Shown one piece after another: positions 1 to 5,956 of a stretch of 12,216 nt of DNA (position 1 is the stretch's first letter; each line of letters opens with the position of its first letter). The stretch covers positions 1-12,216 of the forward strand of contig DATNHC010000088.1 of the NCBI GenBank assembly GCA_035605155.1. The letters are read 5' to 3'. The translations under genes and the position numbers were made by a program. Source of the stretch: VRUE01 sp035605155. GTDB lineage: Bacteria > Actinomycetota > Thermoleophilia > Solirubrobacterales > 70-9. The notes below the pieces were generated by a model that worked only from the letters and a program-made list of their open reading frames with translations, was not told where the DNA came from and ran no database searches.

Positions 1-1364
1 TTGCCCATCACGCCAACCACCGGCAGGCCGTGCCGCGCCATCGTGTCGAACTCGATTCCGGCGAAACCGAAGGCGCCGTCGCCGAGCAGCAGGCAGACCT
101 GGCGCTCGGGATGGGCGAGCTTGGCGGCAATCGCCTGCCCCGGGCCGGCGCCGAGGCAGCCGAAGGGACCTGGATCCATCCAACAGCCGGGCTGGTAGGT
201 CTCGACAAAGCGCCCCGCGTAGGAGACGAAGTCGCCTCCGTCGCCGATCACGATCGCGTCGCGCTCCAGCACCTCGCCCAGCTCCTTGTAGACGCGGACC
301 GGGTGCAACGGGCTGCGGGAGTCGTTCAGCTCATCTTGCTCGGCCGCCCGCTTCTCGGCCTCGATCTGACGCAGGTGCTCCAGCCAAGGCGCGGTGCGGC
401 CACCGCCATCTCCCACCGCCTCGCGAATCGCGCCGAGGGTCGCGGCTACGTCACCGACCATGTCGACGTCCGGTTTCCGGTTGGCGCTGAGCTCGTTCGG
501 CGCTGCGTCGAGGCGCAGCAACTTTGCCCCCTCGGCAATGCTGCCGCCAAAGCCGAGTCGGAAGTCGAGCGGCACGCCGATAACCAGGACGACGTCGGCG
601 CCGCCGAGACCCGCCCCGCGAGCGCGGCTAAAGGCAAGCTCATGGTCGGCGGGCAGGCAGCCGCGGCCGAGGCCGTTGAGGAAGACCGGGATTCCAAGCG
701 CCTCGGCGAGCGTCTGCAGCTCGTCCTCGCCACGTCCCCAGTAGAGCCCGCTGCCGGCCATGATCGCTGGGCGCTCGGCTCCGGCAAGCAACGCCGCGGC
801 CTGCTCGATTCCCTCGGCGACGCGCACCTCGGGCTCAATCCGCTCCGGGACCCCCAGCTCTGCCTCGGTGAAGACGACGTCGAGCGGATAGTCGACGAAG
901 GTCGGTCCGTAGGGCAGAGCGAGCGCGTTGTCGAGCGCTGCTGCCGTGCGGGCCGCGATCTTCCCCGGCTCCTTGATCGTCTCGGCCGACTTGACCAGAG
1001 GCGAGACGAATGGCAGATGGTCGATCTCCTGCAGCGAGCCCGACCCCCAGCGCAGCTCCGGCGCTCGCCCGCCAAGCACGCAGACCGGCGAGCAGTTGGC
1101 TTGCGCTCCCGCGATCGCGCTGATTCCGTTGGTCACGCCGGGCCCGGCGGTCAGTGCCGCGACACCGACGCCGCGAGTCGCCTTGGCGAAGCCCTCGGCC
1201 GCGAAGGCCGCCGTCTGCTCGTGGCGCACGTCGACGATCTCGATCCCCTCGGCCTTACAGCCGTCGTAAATGGAGAACAGGTGTCCCCCGGAGAGCGTGA
1301 AGAGGTGGCTGACGCCTCGCGACTTCAGTGCCCTGGCGACAATCCGTCCCCCATGCGCATCCAC
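1..1364 (-). CDS. ilvG: Acetolactate synthase-like thiamine-diphosphate enzyme (IlvG type), C-terminus cut by window edge
   Basis: About 454 codons are visible. The enzyme is expected to use thiamine diphosphate and Mg2+ to decarboxylate a 2-oxo acid and transfer the product, as acetolactate synthase does in branched-chain amino acid synthesis. The N-terminal Pyr domain (about 1-165) holds LSGGHLFSIYDG and the RHEQTAAFAAEG segment with the cofactor-activating Glu49. The central domain spans about 185-330. The C-terminal PP domain has PGCWMDPGPFGCLGAGPG and the cofactor/Mg motif starting GDGAFGF at residue 428; the closing Asn of that motif falls at the window edge. These motifs match from memory the mycobacterial IlvG (Rv1820) group, about 547 aa, more closely than IlvB. 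The start is GTG at 1362-1364, because an in-frame TAG lies three codons upstream and no other start fits. No Shine-Dalgarno is visible. The substrate is not proven: many IlvG-like proteins are uncharacterised and related to oxalyl-CoA decarboxylase and 2-hydroxyacyl-CoA lyase. Confidence 0.9.
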   Translation of the reverse strand, partial: MDAHGGRIVARALKSRGVSHLFTLSGGHLFSIYDGCKAEGIEIVDVRHEQTAAFAAEGFAKATRGVGVAALTAGPGVTNGISAIAGAQANCSPVCVLGGRAPELRWGSGSLQEIDHLPFVSPLVKSAETIKEPGKIAARTAAALDNALALPYGPTFVDYPLDVVFTEAELGVPERIEPEVRVAEGIEQAAALLAGAERPAIMAGSGLYWGRGEDELQTLAEALGIPVFLNGLGRGCLPADHELAFSRARGAGLGGADVVLVIGVPLDFRLGFGGSIAEGAKLLRLDAAPNELSANRKPDVDMVGDVAATLGAIREAVGDGGGRTAPWLEHLRQIEAEKRAAEQDELNDSRSPLHPVRVYKELGEVLERDAIVIGDGGDFVSYAGRFVETYQPGCWMDPGPFGCLGAGPGQAIAAKLAHPERQVCLLLGDGAFGFAGIEFDTMARHGLPVVGVMG

Positions 1365-1370
1365 CGATCG

Positions 1371-1376
1371 AGCCTA
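1371..1376 (-). promoter_or_regulatory. Candidate -10 element for a leaderless ilvG transcript
   Basis: On the minus strand TAGGCT (fits TANNNT) ends 6 nt before the GTG start of the IlvG-like gene. A start of transcription about 7 nt downstream would fall on the GTG itself, which agrees with the lack of a ribosome-binding site. No clear -35 element is seen. The same hexamer stands 7 nt before the GTG at 5175. Confidence 0.35.
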
Positions 1377-1397
1377 TAACGACTTCCCGGCTACCAT
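1375..1397 (+). promoter_or_regulatory. Candidate -10 elements for tRNA-Leu
   Basis: Two hexamers could serve: TATAAC at 1375-1380, which would leave a leader of about 17 nt, and TACCAT at 1392-1397, whose expected start point falls at or next to the mature 5' end at 1404. No convincing -35 accompanies either. This short region is shared with the divergent ilvG promoter. Confidence 0.3.
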
Positions 1398-1403
1398 CGC
1401 CTT

Positions 1404-1490
1404 GCCCGGGTGGCGAAATTGGCAAAAGCGGCGCCCTTAAAAGGCGTTGCCCCACTGGGGGGCTTGCGGGTTCGAGTCCCGCCCCGGGCA
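1404..1490 (+). tRNA. tRNA-Leu(UAA)
   Basis: An 87-nt class II tRNA folds by eye. The acceptor stem GCCCGGG (1404-1410) pairs perfectly with CCCGGGC (1483-1489), with discriminator A1490. The anticodon stem GCGCC/GGCGT (1431-1435, 1443-1447) encloses loop CTTAAAA, giving anticodon TAA at 1438-1440, which reads UUA leucine codons. A long variable arm (1448-1465) has a CCCC/GGGG stem, as in Leu and Ser tRNAs. The T arm is GCGGG-TTCGAGT-CCCGC (1466-1482). Discriminator A and the acceptor sequence agree with leucine. CCA is not encoded; TTC follows, so CCA must be added enzymatically. In the D stem, 1413-1415 GCG faces 1427-1429 AGC, leaving a G-A mismatch at the pair next to the loop. Confidence 0.95.
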
Positions 1491-1551
1491 TTCGTCACTT
1501 TGGTTTTCTAAAACCGCACTAAAAACCGCCGAGGTACCGCAACTACCCCGC

Positions 1552-1560
1552 TGCTACGGT
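1552..1560 (+). promoter_or_regulatory. Candidate extended -10 promoter for the ECF sigma gene
   Basis: TGC followed by TACGGT matches an extended -10 (TGN TANNNT). It would give a leader of roughly 46 nt to the TTG start at 1613. The same nonamer occurs before the 79-aa gene at 7786-7794. No clear -35 is visible. Just upstream, AAAACCGC occurs twice (1510-1517 and 1524-1531 region) and GGTTTT/AAAACC forms a small palindrome at 1502-1515, possibly an operator. Confidence 0.4.
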
Positions 1561-1601
1561 GTCTGTGAGCTAGAAGACAAACGCCTTCCCTGGCTGCCCT
1601 T

Positions 1602-1607
1602 GGAGGA
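1602..1607 (+). promoter_or_regulatory. Ribosome-binding site fixing the TTG start of the sigma factor
   Basis: GGAGGA lies 5 nt before TTG at 1613. It is a near-perfect Shine-Dalgarno at ideal spacing and is the main reason to take the rare TTG codon as the start. Confidence 0.75.
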
Positions 1608-1612
1608 ATCGC

Positions 1613-3166
1613 TTGGAGGCTTCAGCTCTCACACATGCCAGTCGTCGCGGTTTCCTCGCCCGTCGCTCGCCCCTGCTCAAGCTGCAGGGCGACGCTCATC
1701 TGATCGCGATGGCCCGCGCTGGCAACCCGGGCGCCTTCGAGACGATCGTCGACCGCTACCAGGGACGCCTGCTGGGTTTCTGCCGCCAGATGCTCGGCTC
1801 CACCGAGGACGCCGAGGACGTCCTGCAGGAGGTCTTCGTCAATGCCTACCGCGCGATGCTCGCCGATGAGCGCGAGATCAACCTGCGCCCCTGGCTCTAC
1901 CGGATCGCCCGCAACCGCTGCCTCAACCATCTGCGCAAGCCAACCGCCGACGCCCAGGAGTCGATGGACCTGGTCCCGGCGGTCGAGGCCGCCTCGACCG
2001 CTGAGAAGGTCCACAACCGCGAGGAGTTCCGCCAGCTGCTTGCCGACGTCGGCAAGCTGCCAGAGACGCAGCGCTCCGCCCTTCTGCTGCGCGAGATGGA
2101 CGCGATGTCCTACGAGGAGATCGCCCAGGCGATGGAGACCAGCGTGCCCTCGGTCAAGTCGCTGCTGGTACGCGCGCGAATCTCACTGGCCGAGGCGAGC
2201 CAGGCGCGCCAGCTGACCTGCGGCGAGGTGCGAATCGACCTCGCCGAGGCCGCCGAGGGGCTGCGCAAGCTCTCGGGCCCAGTGCGCCGCCACGTACGCG
2301 ACTGCGAGGAATGCGCCGATTTCCGCTCGCAGCTTCGCTCCAACGAGAAGGTCCTGGCGGCTCTGGTCCCGGTCGGGCCGCTCGTCGCCTTCAAGGGATT
2401 CATCCTTTCCAAGCTGGGCCTGGGAGGTGCAGGAACCGGAAGCGCGGCAACCGCGACGGGCGCCGGCGCCACCGGCGCCGGCGCAGTCGGCAGCATCGGG
2501 GCTGCGGGAGGCGTGGGCGCTGCGCTCAGCTCCGGCGGCGCAGCCGGTGGAATCGGCGCGATCGGCGGGGCGATCGGCAGCAAGGCCGTCGCCGGCGTCG
2601 TCACCGCCGCGGTTATCACCGCTGGCGCGGTCGAGGTCCAACAGCAGGTCATTCCACCGACGGAGAGCGGCGCCGCCAAGAGCTCCAGCGTCCTCGACGT
2701 TCCGGGCACCGGCCCGCGCCCTGCCCACGCCGCCCTCCCCACACCAGCCCCGCCCTCAGCCGAGCAACCCGCTGCAGCCGCACCGGTCGAGCCCGTAGTC
2801 GCAGCCGCCCCCCCGACCGACATCGCCCCACCAGCGACCGAGCCCGTCGACGAAGCTCTCGAGCCGTCGGTCACCGGCGGCACCGAAGGGGAAAGCGTCG
2901 AGACCGATTCTCACCCCGCGGCCGGTCTCGACGAAGCGGCGCCGTCCGGGACCAAAGCCGGTGCCCCCGCAGGTGGCGGTACGGTCGTCGTCACGGTTGG
3001 CGGCAGTCCTGCTTCGGAAGCCCCGCCAGCTCCAGCCGAAAGCGCTCCGCCCCCGCCACCGCCGAGCAGCCCACCGGCCGAAAGCGCCCCACCACCTGCC
3101 GAATCGACGCCCCCACCATCCTCTTCGACGGGCGAAGCAGCAGCTACTGAAGGCCAATCACCTTGA
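1613..3166 (+). CDS. ECF sigma factor with fused zinc-finger anti-sigma-like domain, probable membrane segment and Pro-rich tail
   Basis: This 517-aa protein is far longer than a plain ECF sigma factor (about 180-200 aa). Sigma region 2 covers about residues 28-108 (AFETIVDRYQ, EDAEDVLQEVFVNAYRA, RPWLYRIARNRCLNHLRK), and region 4 about 138-195 (LPETQRSALLLREM, SYEEIAQAM, VKSLLVRAR). A zinc-binding anti-sigma motif follows: Cys203, then His227-x3-Cys231-x2-Cys234, a complete ligand set with family-like spacing. Residues 270-323 are a Gly/Ala linker, 324-340 a modestly hydrophobic stretch that could cross the membrane, and 350-517 a Pro/Ala/Glu-rich tail suited to the cell wall or outside. Known ECF groups with C-terminal extensions act as one-component regulators; by inference this one senses an envelope signal and holds its own sigma domains at the membrane. 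No separate anti-sigma gene lies beside it. The start is TTG with a strong ribosome site. The 3' end overlaps the convergent oxidase gene by 23 bp. Signal and targets are unknown. Confidence 0.88.
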   Translation: MEASALTHASRRGFLARRSPLLKLQGDAHLIAMARAGNPGAFETIVDRYQGRLLGFCRQMLGSTEDAEDVLQEVFVNAYRAMLADEREINLRPWLYRIARNRCLNHLRKPTADAQESMDLVPAVEAASTAEKVHNREEFRQLLADVGKLPETQRSALLLREMDAMSYEEIAQAMETSVPSVKSLLVRARISLAEASQARQLTCGEVRIDLAEAAEGLRKLSGPVRRHVRDCEECADFRSQLRSNEKVLAALVPVGPLVAFKGFILSKLGLGGAGTGSAATATGAGATGAGAVGSIGAAGGVGAALSSGGAAGGIGAIGGAIGSKAVAGVVTAAVITAGAVEVQQQVIPPTESGAAKSSSVLDVPGTGPRPAHAALPTPAPPSAEQPAAAAPVEPVVAAAPPTDIAPPATEPVDEALEPSVTGGTEGESVETDSHPAAGLDEAAPSGTKAGAPAGGGTVVVTVGGSPASEAPPAPAESAPPPPPPSSPPAESAPPPAESTPPPSSSTGEAAATEGQSP

Positions 3167-4070
3167 GACGACGCATCAGGCAGGTAGCGGCGAACTTGCG
3201 GGTATCGGCCAGCGTGTAGCCGAATAGCTCCCAGTCGTCGCCCTCAGGCGCCCACGGCGGCGAAAGCACTCCATCGGCGACGGGCAGCGCCTCCTCCAGC
3301 GTGCGCTGAATCGCCTGCTTGTAGCGATCGTCCTCGCGGGCCATCTCGCGTAGAAAGACCGAGCCGAAGGCAACATGGCGGTGCTCATCGCGGGCGACGT
3401 TCTGAAAGCCCTCGACGAAGGCCGGCAGCGTCTCTTCGCGTTCGTTGTAATCCATGATGAAGTGCTGGCCGGTGAGCGCCAGCATCCCCTCGATCACCAT
3501 GTGGTAGAGGGTCACCGCCTCGACCAGAACCTCGCTGTCCTCGGGCTCGACCGAAAGGCGGTCGGTGCGCCGCTTGAGCATCTCGTCGAAGAGGCGGCCG
3601 AAGTTGTCGTTGAGGTGCTCGGAGGTCTGAACCAGCATCTGCGAGAGCTCGTCGGACTCGAGCACGCCCACCTCGCGGTAGAAGCGCTCGAAGAAGCGCA
3701 CGTGGCGCGCCTCGTCGGCAATCTGCGTGCAGAGGAAGATCCGCTGCTCCTCGGTCGGCGCGGCGCGCATGATCGGACCCAGCTCCTCGGCCACCTTCTG
3801 CTCGCCGATGAAGAACGACGAGAGCCCGTACATGCGCTGGAAGCGCTCTTCCTCGTCGAAGCGCTCGTTCCAGTCCTCGTGGTCGCGGCTGAAGTCGAGC
3901 TCCTGCGTCTGCCACTGCTGGCGCTCCCAGAGCAGGTAGAGCTCCGCGTAGGTGAGCAGCTTGACGTCCGCCCTGTGGTCGGCCTCCTCCATCAGGGCGG
4001 GGTCGCTGGTCGCCTGGAAATCGGACCGGCCGGTACGCGACGCGGTCCCGGATACCTCTCTGGTTCCCAT
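3144..4070 (-). CDS. R2-like ligand-binding oxidase (R2lox), ferritin-like Mn/Fe protein
   Basis: This 308-aa helical protein belongs to the ribonucleotide reductase R2 superfamily. Six predicted metal ligands are present: Glu90 (FFIGEQKV), Glu120 and His123 (DEARH), Glu194 (MVIEG), Glu229 and His232 (DEHRH). In R2lox a Val three residues after the first Glu is ether-linked to a Tyr five residues before the fourth ligand; here these are Val93 and Tyr189, exactly in place. R2lox proteins assemble a Mn/Fe cofactor, bind a fatty-acid-like ligand and are thought to be two-electron oxidases of unknown physiological substrate. No reductase large subunit (NrdA/E) is nearby, which argues against an authentic R2. 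The start is ATG with GGGGAG 6 nt upstream. It is the last gene of the leftward cluster, 61 bp after UPF0173, and may have its own promoter in that gap. It could instead be annotated as ribonucleotide reductase beta by similarity; the Val-Tyr pair favours R2lox. Confidence 0.82.
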   Translation of the reverse strand: MGTREVSGTASRTGRSDFQATSDPALMEEADHRADVKLLTYAELYLLWERQQWQTQELDFSRDHEDWNERFDEEERFQRMYGLSSFFIGEQKVAEELGPIMRAAPTEEQRIFLCTQIADEARHVRFFERFYREVGVLESDELSQMLVQTSEHLNDNFGRLFDEMLKRRTDRLSVEPEDSEVLVEAVTLYHMVIEGMLALTGQHFIMDYNEREETLPAFVEGFQNVARDEHRHVAFGSVFLREMAREDDRYKQAIQRTLEEALPVADGVLSPPWAPEGDDWELFGYTLADTRKFAATCLMRRLKVIGLQ

Positions 4071-4109
4071 CTCCTACTCCCCTCGACTCGGCTGCGCGGG
4101 CTGCGGCCG

Positions 4110-4118
4110 AGACTAGCA
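4110..4118 (-). promoter_or_regulatory. Candidate extended -10 promoter for the R2lox gene
   Basis: On the minus strand TGC followed by TAGTCT fits TGN TANNNT and would give a leader of about 33 nt carrying the ribosome site. It lies between a hairpin at the end of the upstream gene and the oxidase ATG, so the oxidase may be transcribed separately from the cluster. No -35 is evident. Confidence 0.4.
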
Positions 4119-4121
4119 CTG

Positions 4122-4141
4122 GACTGGCTGCTCAGCCAGTC
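4122..4141 (-). terminator. Perfect hairpin at the 3' end of the UPF0173 gene
   Basis: GACTGGCTG and CAGCCAGTC form a perfect 9-bp inverted repeat around two central bases (in practice an 8-bp stem with a 4-nt loop). It includes the last sense codons and the TGA stop (4132-4134) of the hydrolase. No T-tract follows on the minus strand, so it could be a weak intrinsic terminator, a 3'-end stabiliser, or a processing site. Confidence 0.45.
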
Positions 4142-4848
4142 GTATGTGTCTCCCCCGGCTCGAGCACGACCACCTTGGAGGAGGTCTTCTCCTCGACCTC
4201 CTGCTTGAAGGCCGCCGTGTCGGTTTCGATCGGGGGAAAGGTGTCGAAGTGCATGGGGATCACCGTGCCGGCGCCGACGAGCTCCGCTGCCACCACGCCA
4301 TCGTGGCGATCCATCGTGTAGTGGCCGCCGATCGGCAGCAGGGCGACGTCGACGGGATTGCGCTCGGCGATCAGCCTCATGTCGCCGAAGAGGCATGTAT
4401 CGCCGGCGTGGTAGACGGTGACGCCGCCGAGATTGACCAACAGCCCCGCCGCAGTGCCGACAACGGTGCCGGCCGTCGGGCTGAACGGGGCCTCGGCCGA
4501 GCCGGGAAGCGTGCTGGTGTGCCAGGCGGGAACGAGCTTCACCCAGCCCCACTCGAAGCGCACGGTGCCGCCGAGGTTCGGGTCATAGACCTTCTCCACC
4601 CCCAGCTCCTCGAGCCATTTGGCGATCTCCACGACCGCCACGCACTCGGCGCCGCTGCGGGTCGCAACCTGGACCGCGTCGGCCATGTGGTCGGCGTGAC
4701 CATGAGAGATGACCACGTGGGTGGGGTCGACGTCTTCGGCGCTCGCCACCGCCGCGGGATTGTTCGGCTTGAGGAACGGATCGATCAGGACACGTGTCCC
4801 GCCGTCGCTCAGCTCGAAGCACGAGTGGCCGTGGAATTTGATCTCCAT
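4132..4848 (-). CDS. UPF0173-type metal-dependent hydrolase (metallo-beta-lactamase fold)
   Basis: This 238-aa protein matches the UPF0173 family in length and motifs. The N-terminus MEIKFHGHSCFEL is typical. The metal-binding signature SHGHADH gives His49, His51, Asp53 and His54; further likely ligands are His110 (AWHTS), Asp150 (HAGDT) and His200 (MHFDT). The GGHYTMD segment at 174-180 is also characteristic. The family is expected to be cytoplasmic with two metal ions and an unknown hydrolase substrate; RNA-processing or lactonase roles should not be assumed from the fold alone. The ATG start lies 3 nt after the stop of the 107-codon gene, with GGAG-type ribosome bases inside that gene's end, so translation is probably coupled. 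No signal peptide is present. Function beyond metal-dependent hydrolysis is unknown. Confidence 0.88.
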   Translation of the reverse strand: MEIKFHGHSCFELSDGGTRVLIDPFLKPNNPAAVASAEDVDPTHVVISHGHADHMADAVQVATRSGAECVAVVEIAKWLEELGVEKVYDPNLGGTVRFEWGWVKLVPAWHTSTLPGSAEAPFSPTAGTVVGTAAGLLVNLGGVTVYHAGDTCLFGDMRLIAERNPVDVALLPIGGHYTMDRHDGVVAAELVGAGTVIPMHFDTFPPIETDTAAFKQEVEEKTSSKVVVLEPGETHTTG

Positions 4849-4851
4849 CTC

Positions 4852-5175
4852 TCAGCTCTCTCCTTCTGTCTGGATCTCGTTCATCTGCTCGTGAAGTGCC
4901 CAGCCCACAGCCACGCCAACCATCATTCCCATCCTCGCCTCCTCGGCGAGCAGCGAGCGCACCGCCGTGAGGCGCCCCTCGGGATCGGGCACTGTGGCGG
5001 CCTTGAGCGTCTCGGCGTCGTGCGACTCACCGAACCAACCGCCCTCGGCCAGCGCCGCGGCAAGCACCTTCTGCAACTGTGGGGCGGCGCGGGAAACGAC
5101 CCTCTCCGCCTCGGCGAAGCGCTCGGCGTCGACCAACCGCTCGATCGCCGCCTCAAGCTGATCGTCCGAAGGCAC
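4852..5175 (-). CDS. Conserved-looking hypothetical protein, 107 aa
   Basis: I do not recognise a family. The protein is predicted mostly helical and acidic: an N-terminal amphipathic stretch (EAAIERLVDAERFAEAER), a middle AAPQLQKVLAAALAEGGW, and a C-terminal helix with a short apolar run MGMMVGVAVGWAL near residues 82-94, too weak for a sure membrane segment. It lies between the rhomboid-like gene (10 bp upstream) and the hydrolase (3 bp downstream) on the same strand, so co-transcription is very likely. The start is GTG with no good ribosome site. Coding status is supported by the tight spacing and by codon-position GC bias, not by homology. Confidence 0.7.
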   Translation of the reverse strand: MPSDDQLEAAIERLVDAERFAEAERVVSRAAPQLQKVLAAALAEGGWFGESHDAETLKAATVPDPEGRLTAVRSLLAEEARMGMMVGVAVGWALHEQMNEIQTEGES

Positions 5176-5182
5176 GGACTGG

Positions 5183-5188
5183 AGCCTA
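5183..5188 (-). promoter_or_regulatory. Possible internal -10 element before the 107-aa gene
   Basis: TAGGCT on the minus strand ends 7 nt before the GTG start at 5175. Its first three bases are the TAG stop of the rhomboid-like gene, so chance is a real alternative. It is identical to the hexamer before ilvG. Confidence 0.2.
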
Positions 5189-5956
5189 GTCCGAGGGACG
5201 CAAGGCTGAAGCGGCGAGGCCGGAGAGGCCGCCCACGGCGGCGCCGACCAGGCCGGCGAACGGGTCGGCGGTCGACTCGAAGATCGGCAGCGCGAGCAGC
5301 ACCGCCGCAGCGACGATCACGCCGATCGCGTCGTAGTCGTCGTCGATTGCCCGGCCGGCCTCAGCACGGCGGATCGCGAACCAAGCGGCGAGCGCGCCGA
5401 GCGCCATTCCGTTGCCTCCGGCGATCACCTCGACGTCGCCCTGGCCGTTGGCGATGCCGCTGGCGACCAGCATCCCCAGCGAGCCACAGGCAAGCAGCAG
5501 CAGCGCCGTCGGGGCCGTTCCGAGGCGGCGCTCCAGCGCGGTGGCGAAGATCGCCAGGCCGACCGCTATGACGAAGAGGTAGCCGACGTCGGTGTAGGCG
5601 AACGGGGCGGTGAGGAAGCGCCACCACTGGTCCTCGAGCGGCACGATTAGGCCTCCATAGGCGTCGATCGAGCTCCCAGTGGCCTTCAACACCAGCAGCA
5701 GCGCGGCCGAGCCGAGGATCGCCGCCGGCGTCGCGTAGGGCCGGAAGACCGCCGGGGTGCTCGTCTGACCCCGCCGCAGGCGGATGCGGGGCCGCGGGCG
5801 GCGGCGGCTTGGCTTCGGCTCGAGCCCGTCGCCGCGGCGCTCCAACTTCGGCGCTCGCTTGCGCAGGCGGGCGCCGCAGTAGGGGCACTCGGTTACGTAG
5901 GGACTGACCTCGGAGCCGCAGTTCTTGCAGATGACGCTGAGCTCGGTCTCGCTCAT
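5186..5956 (-). CDS. Zinc-ribbon, rhomboid-fold membrane protein lacking the protease dyad
   Basis: This 256-aa protein starts with a zinc ribbon, Cys10-x2-Cys13 and Cys24-x2-Cys27 (CKNCG, CPYCG), followed by a very basic linker (about 33-65) and about six hydrophobic segments from residue 75 to 251. The membrane part follows the rhomboid pattern: WWRFLTAPFAYTDVGYL (111-127) matches the family's WR..T..F.H...HL loop, LERRLG (141-146) matches the conserved LER..G, and GGNGMALGA (180-188) matches GxSG....G. The catalytic Ser is Asn182, the first-loop His residues are Tyr, and no catalytic His occurs in the last segment (ADPFAGLVGAAVGG). It is therefore probably a non-proteolytic pseudo-rhomboid that binds a membrane or nucleic-acid partner. 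It heads the cluster with the 107-aa gene and hydrolase. The ATG overlaps the stop of a possible small ORF (ATGA). Confidence 0.8.
   Translation of the reverse strand: MSETELSVICKNCGSEVSPYVTECPYCGARLRKRAPKLERRGDGLEPKPSRRRPRPRIRLRRGQTSTPAVFRPYATPAAILGSAALLLVLKATGSSIDAYGGLIVPLEDQWWRFLTAPFAYTDVGYLFVIAVGLAIFATALERRLGTAPTALLLLACGSLGMLVASGIANGQGDVEVIAGGNGMALGALAAWFAIRRAEAGRAIDDDYDAIGVIVAAAVLLALPIFESTADPFAGLVGAAVGGLSGLAASALRPSD

Noticed and set aside
30..1379. 449-codon plus-strand open frame opposite ilvG
   Set aside because: It is antisense to a clearly recognisable thiamine-diphosphate enzyme; its product has no domain pattern, and open shadows are expected at this GC content.
1404..1560. Integrative element attached at the tRNA-Leu gene
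   Set aside because: No integrase, no repeated tRNA 3' end and no foreign-looking genes are visible downstream; the short AAAACCGC repeats are not an attachment-site pair.
2110..2883. 257-codon minus-strand open frame within the sigma gene
   Set aside because: The Ala/Pro/Thr-rich peptide simply mirrors the Gly/Ala-rich linker of the sigma factor on the opposite strand.
3144..4070. Authentic class I ribonucleotide reductase small subunit
   Set aside because: No large subunit is nearby, and the Val93/Tyr189 pair is specific to R2-like ligand-binding oxidases.
4144..5571. 475-codon plus-strand open frame across the hydrolase cluster
   Set aside because: It runs antisense through three genes on the other strand, two with recognised motifs; no domain is seen in it.
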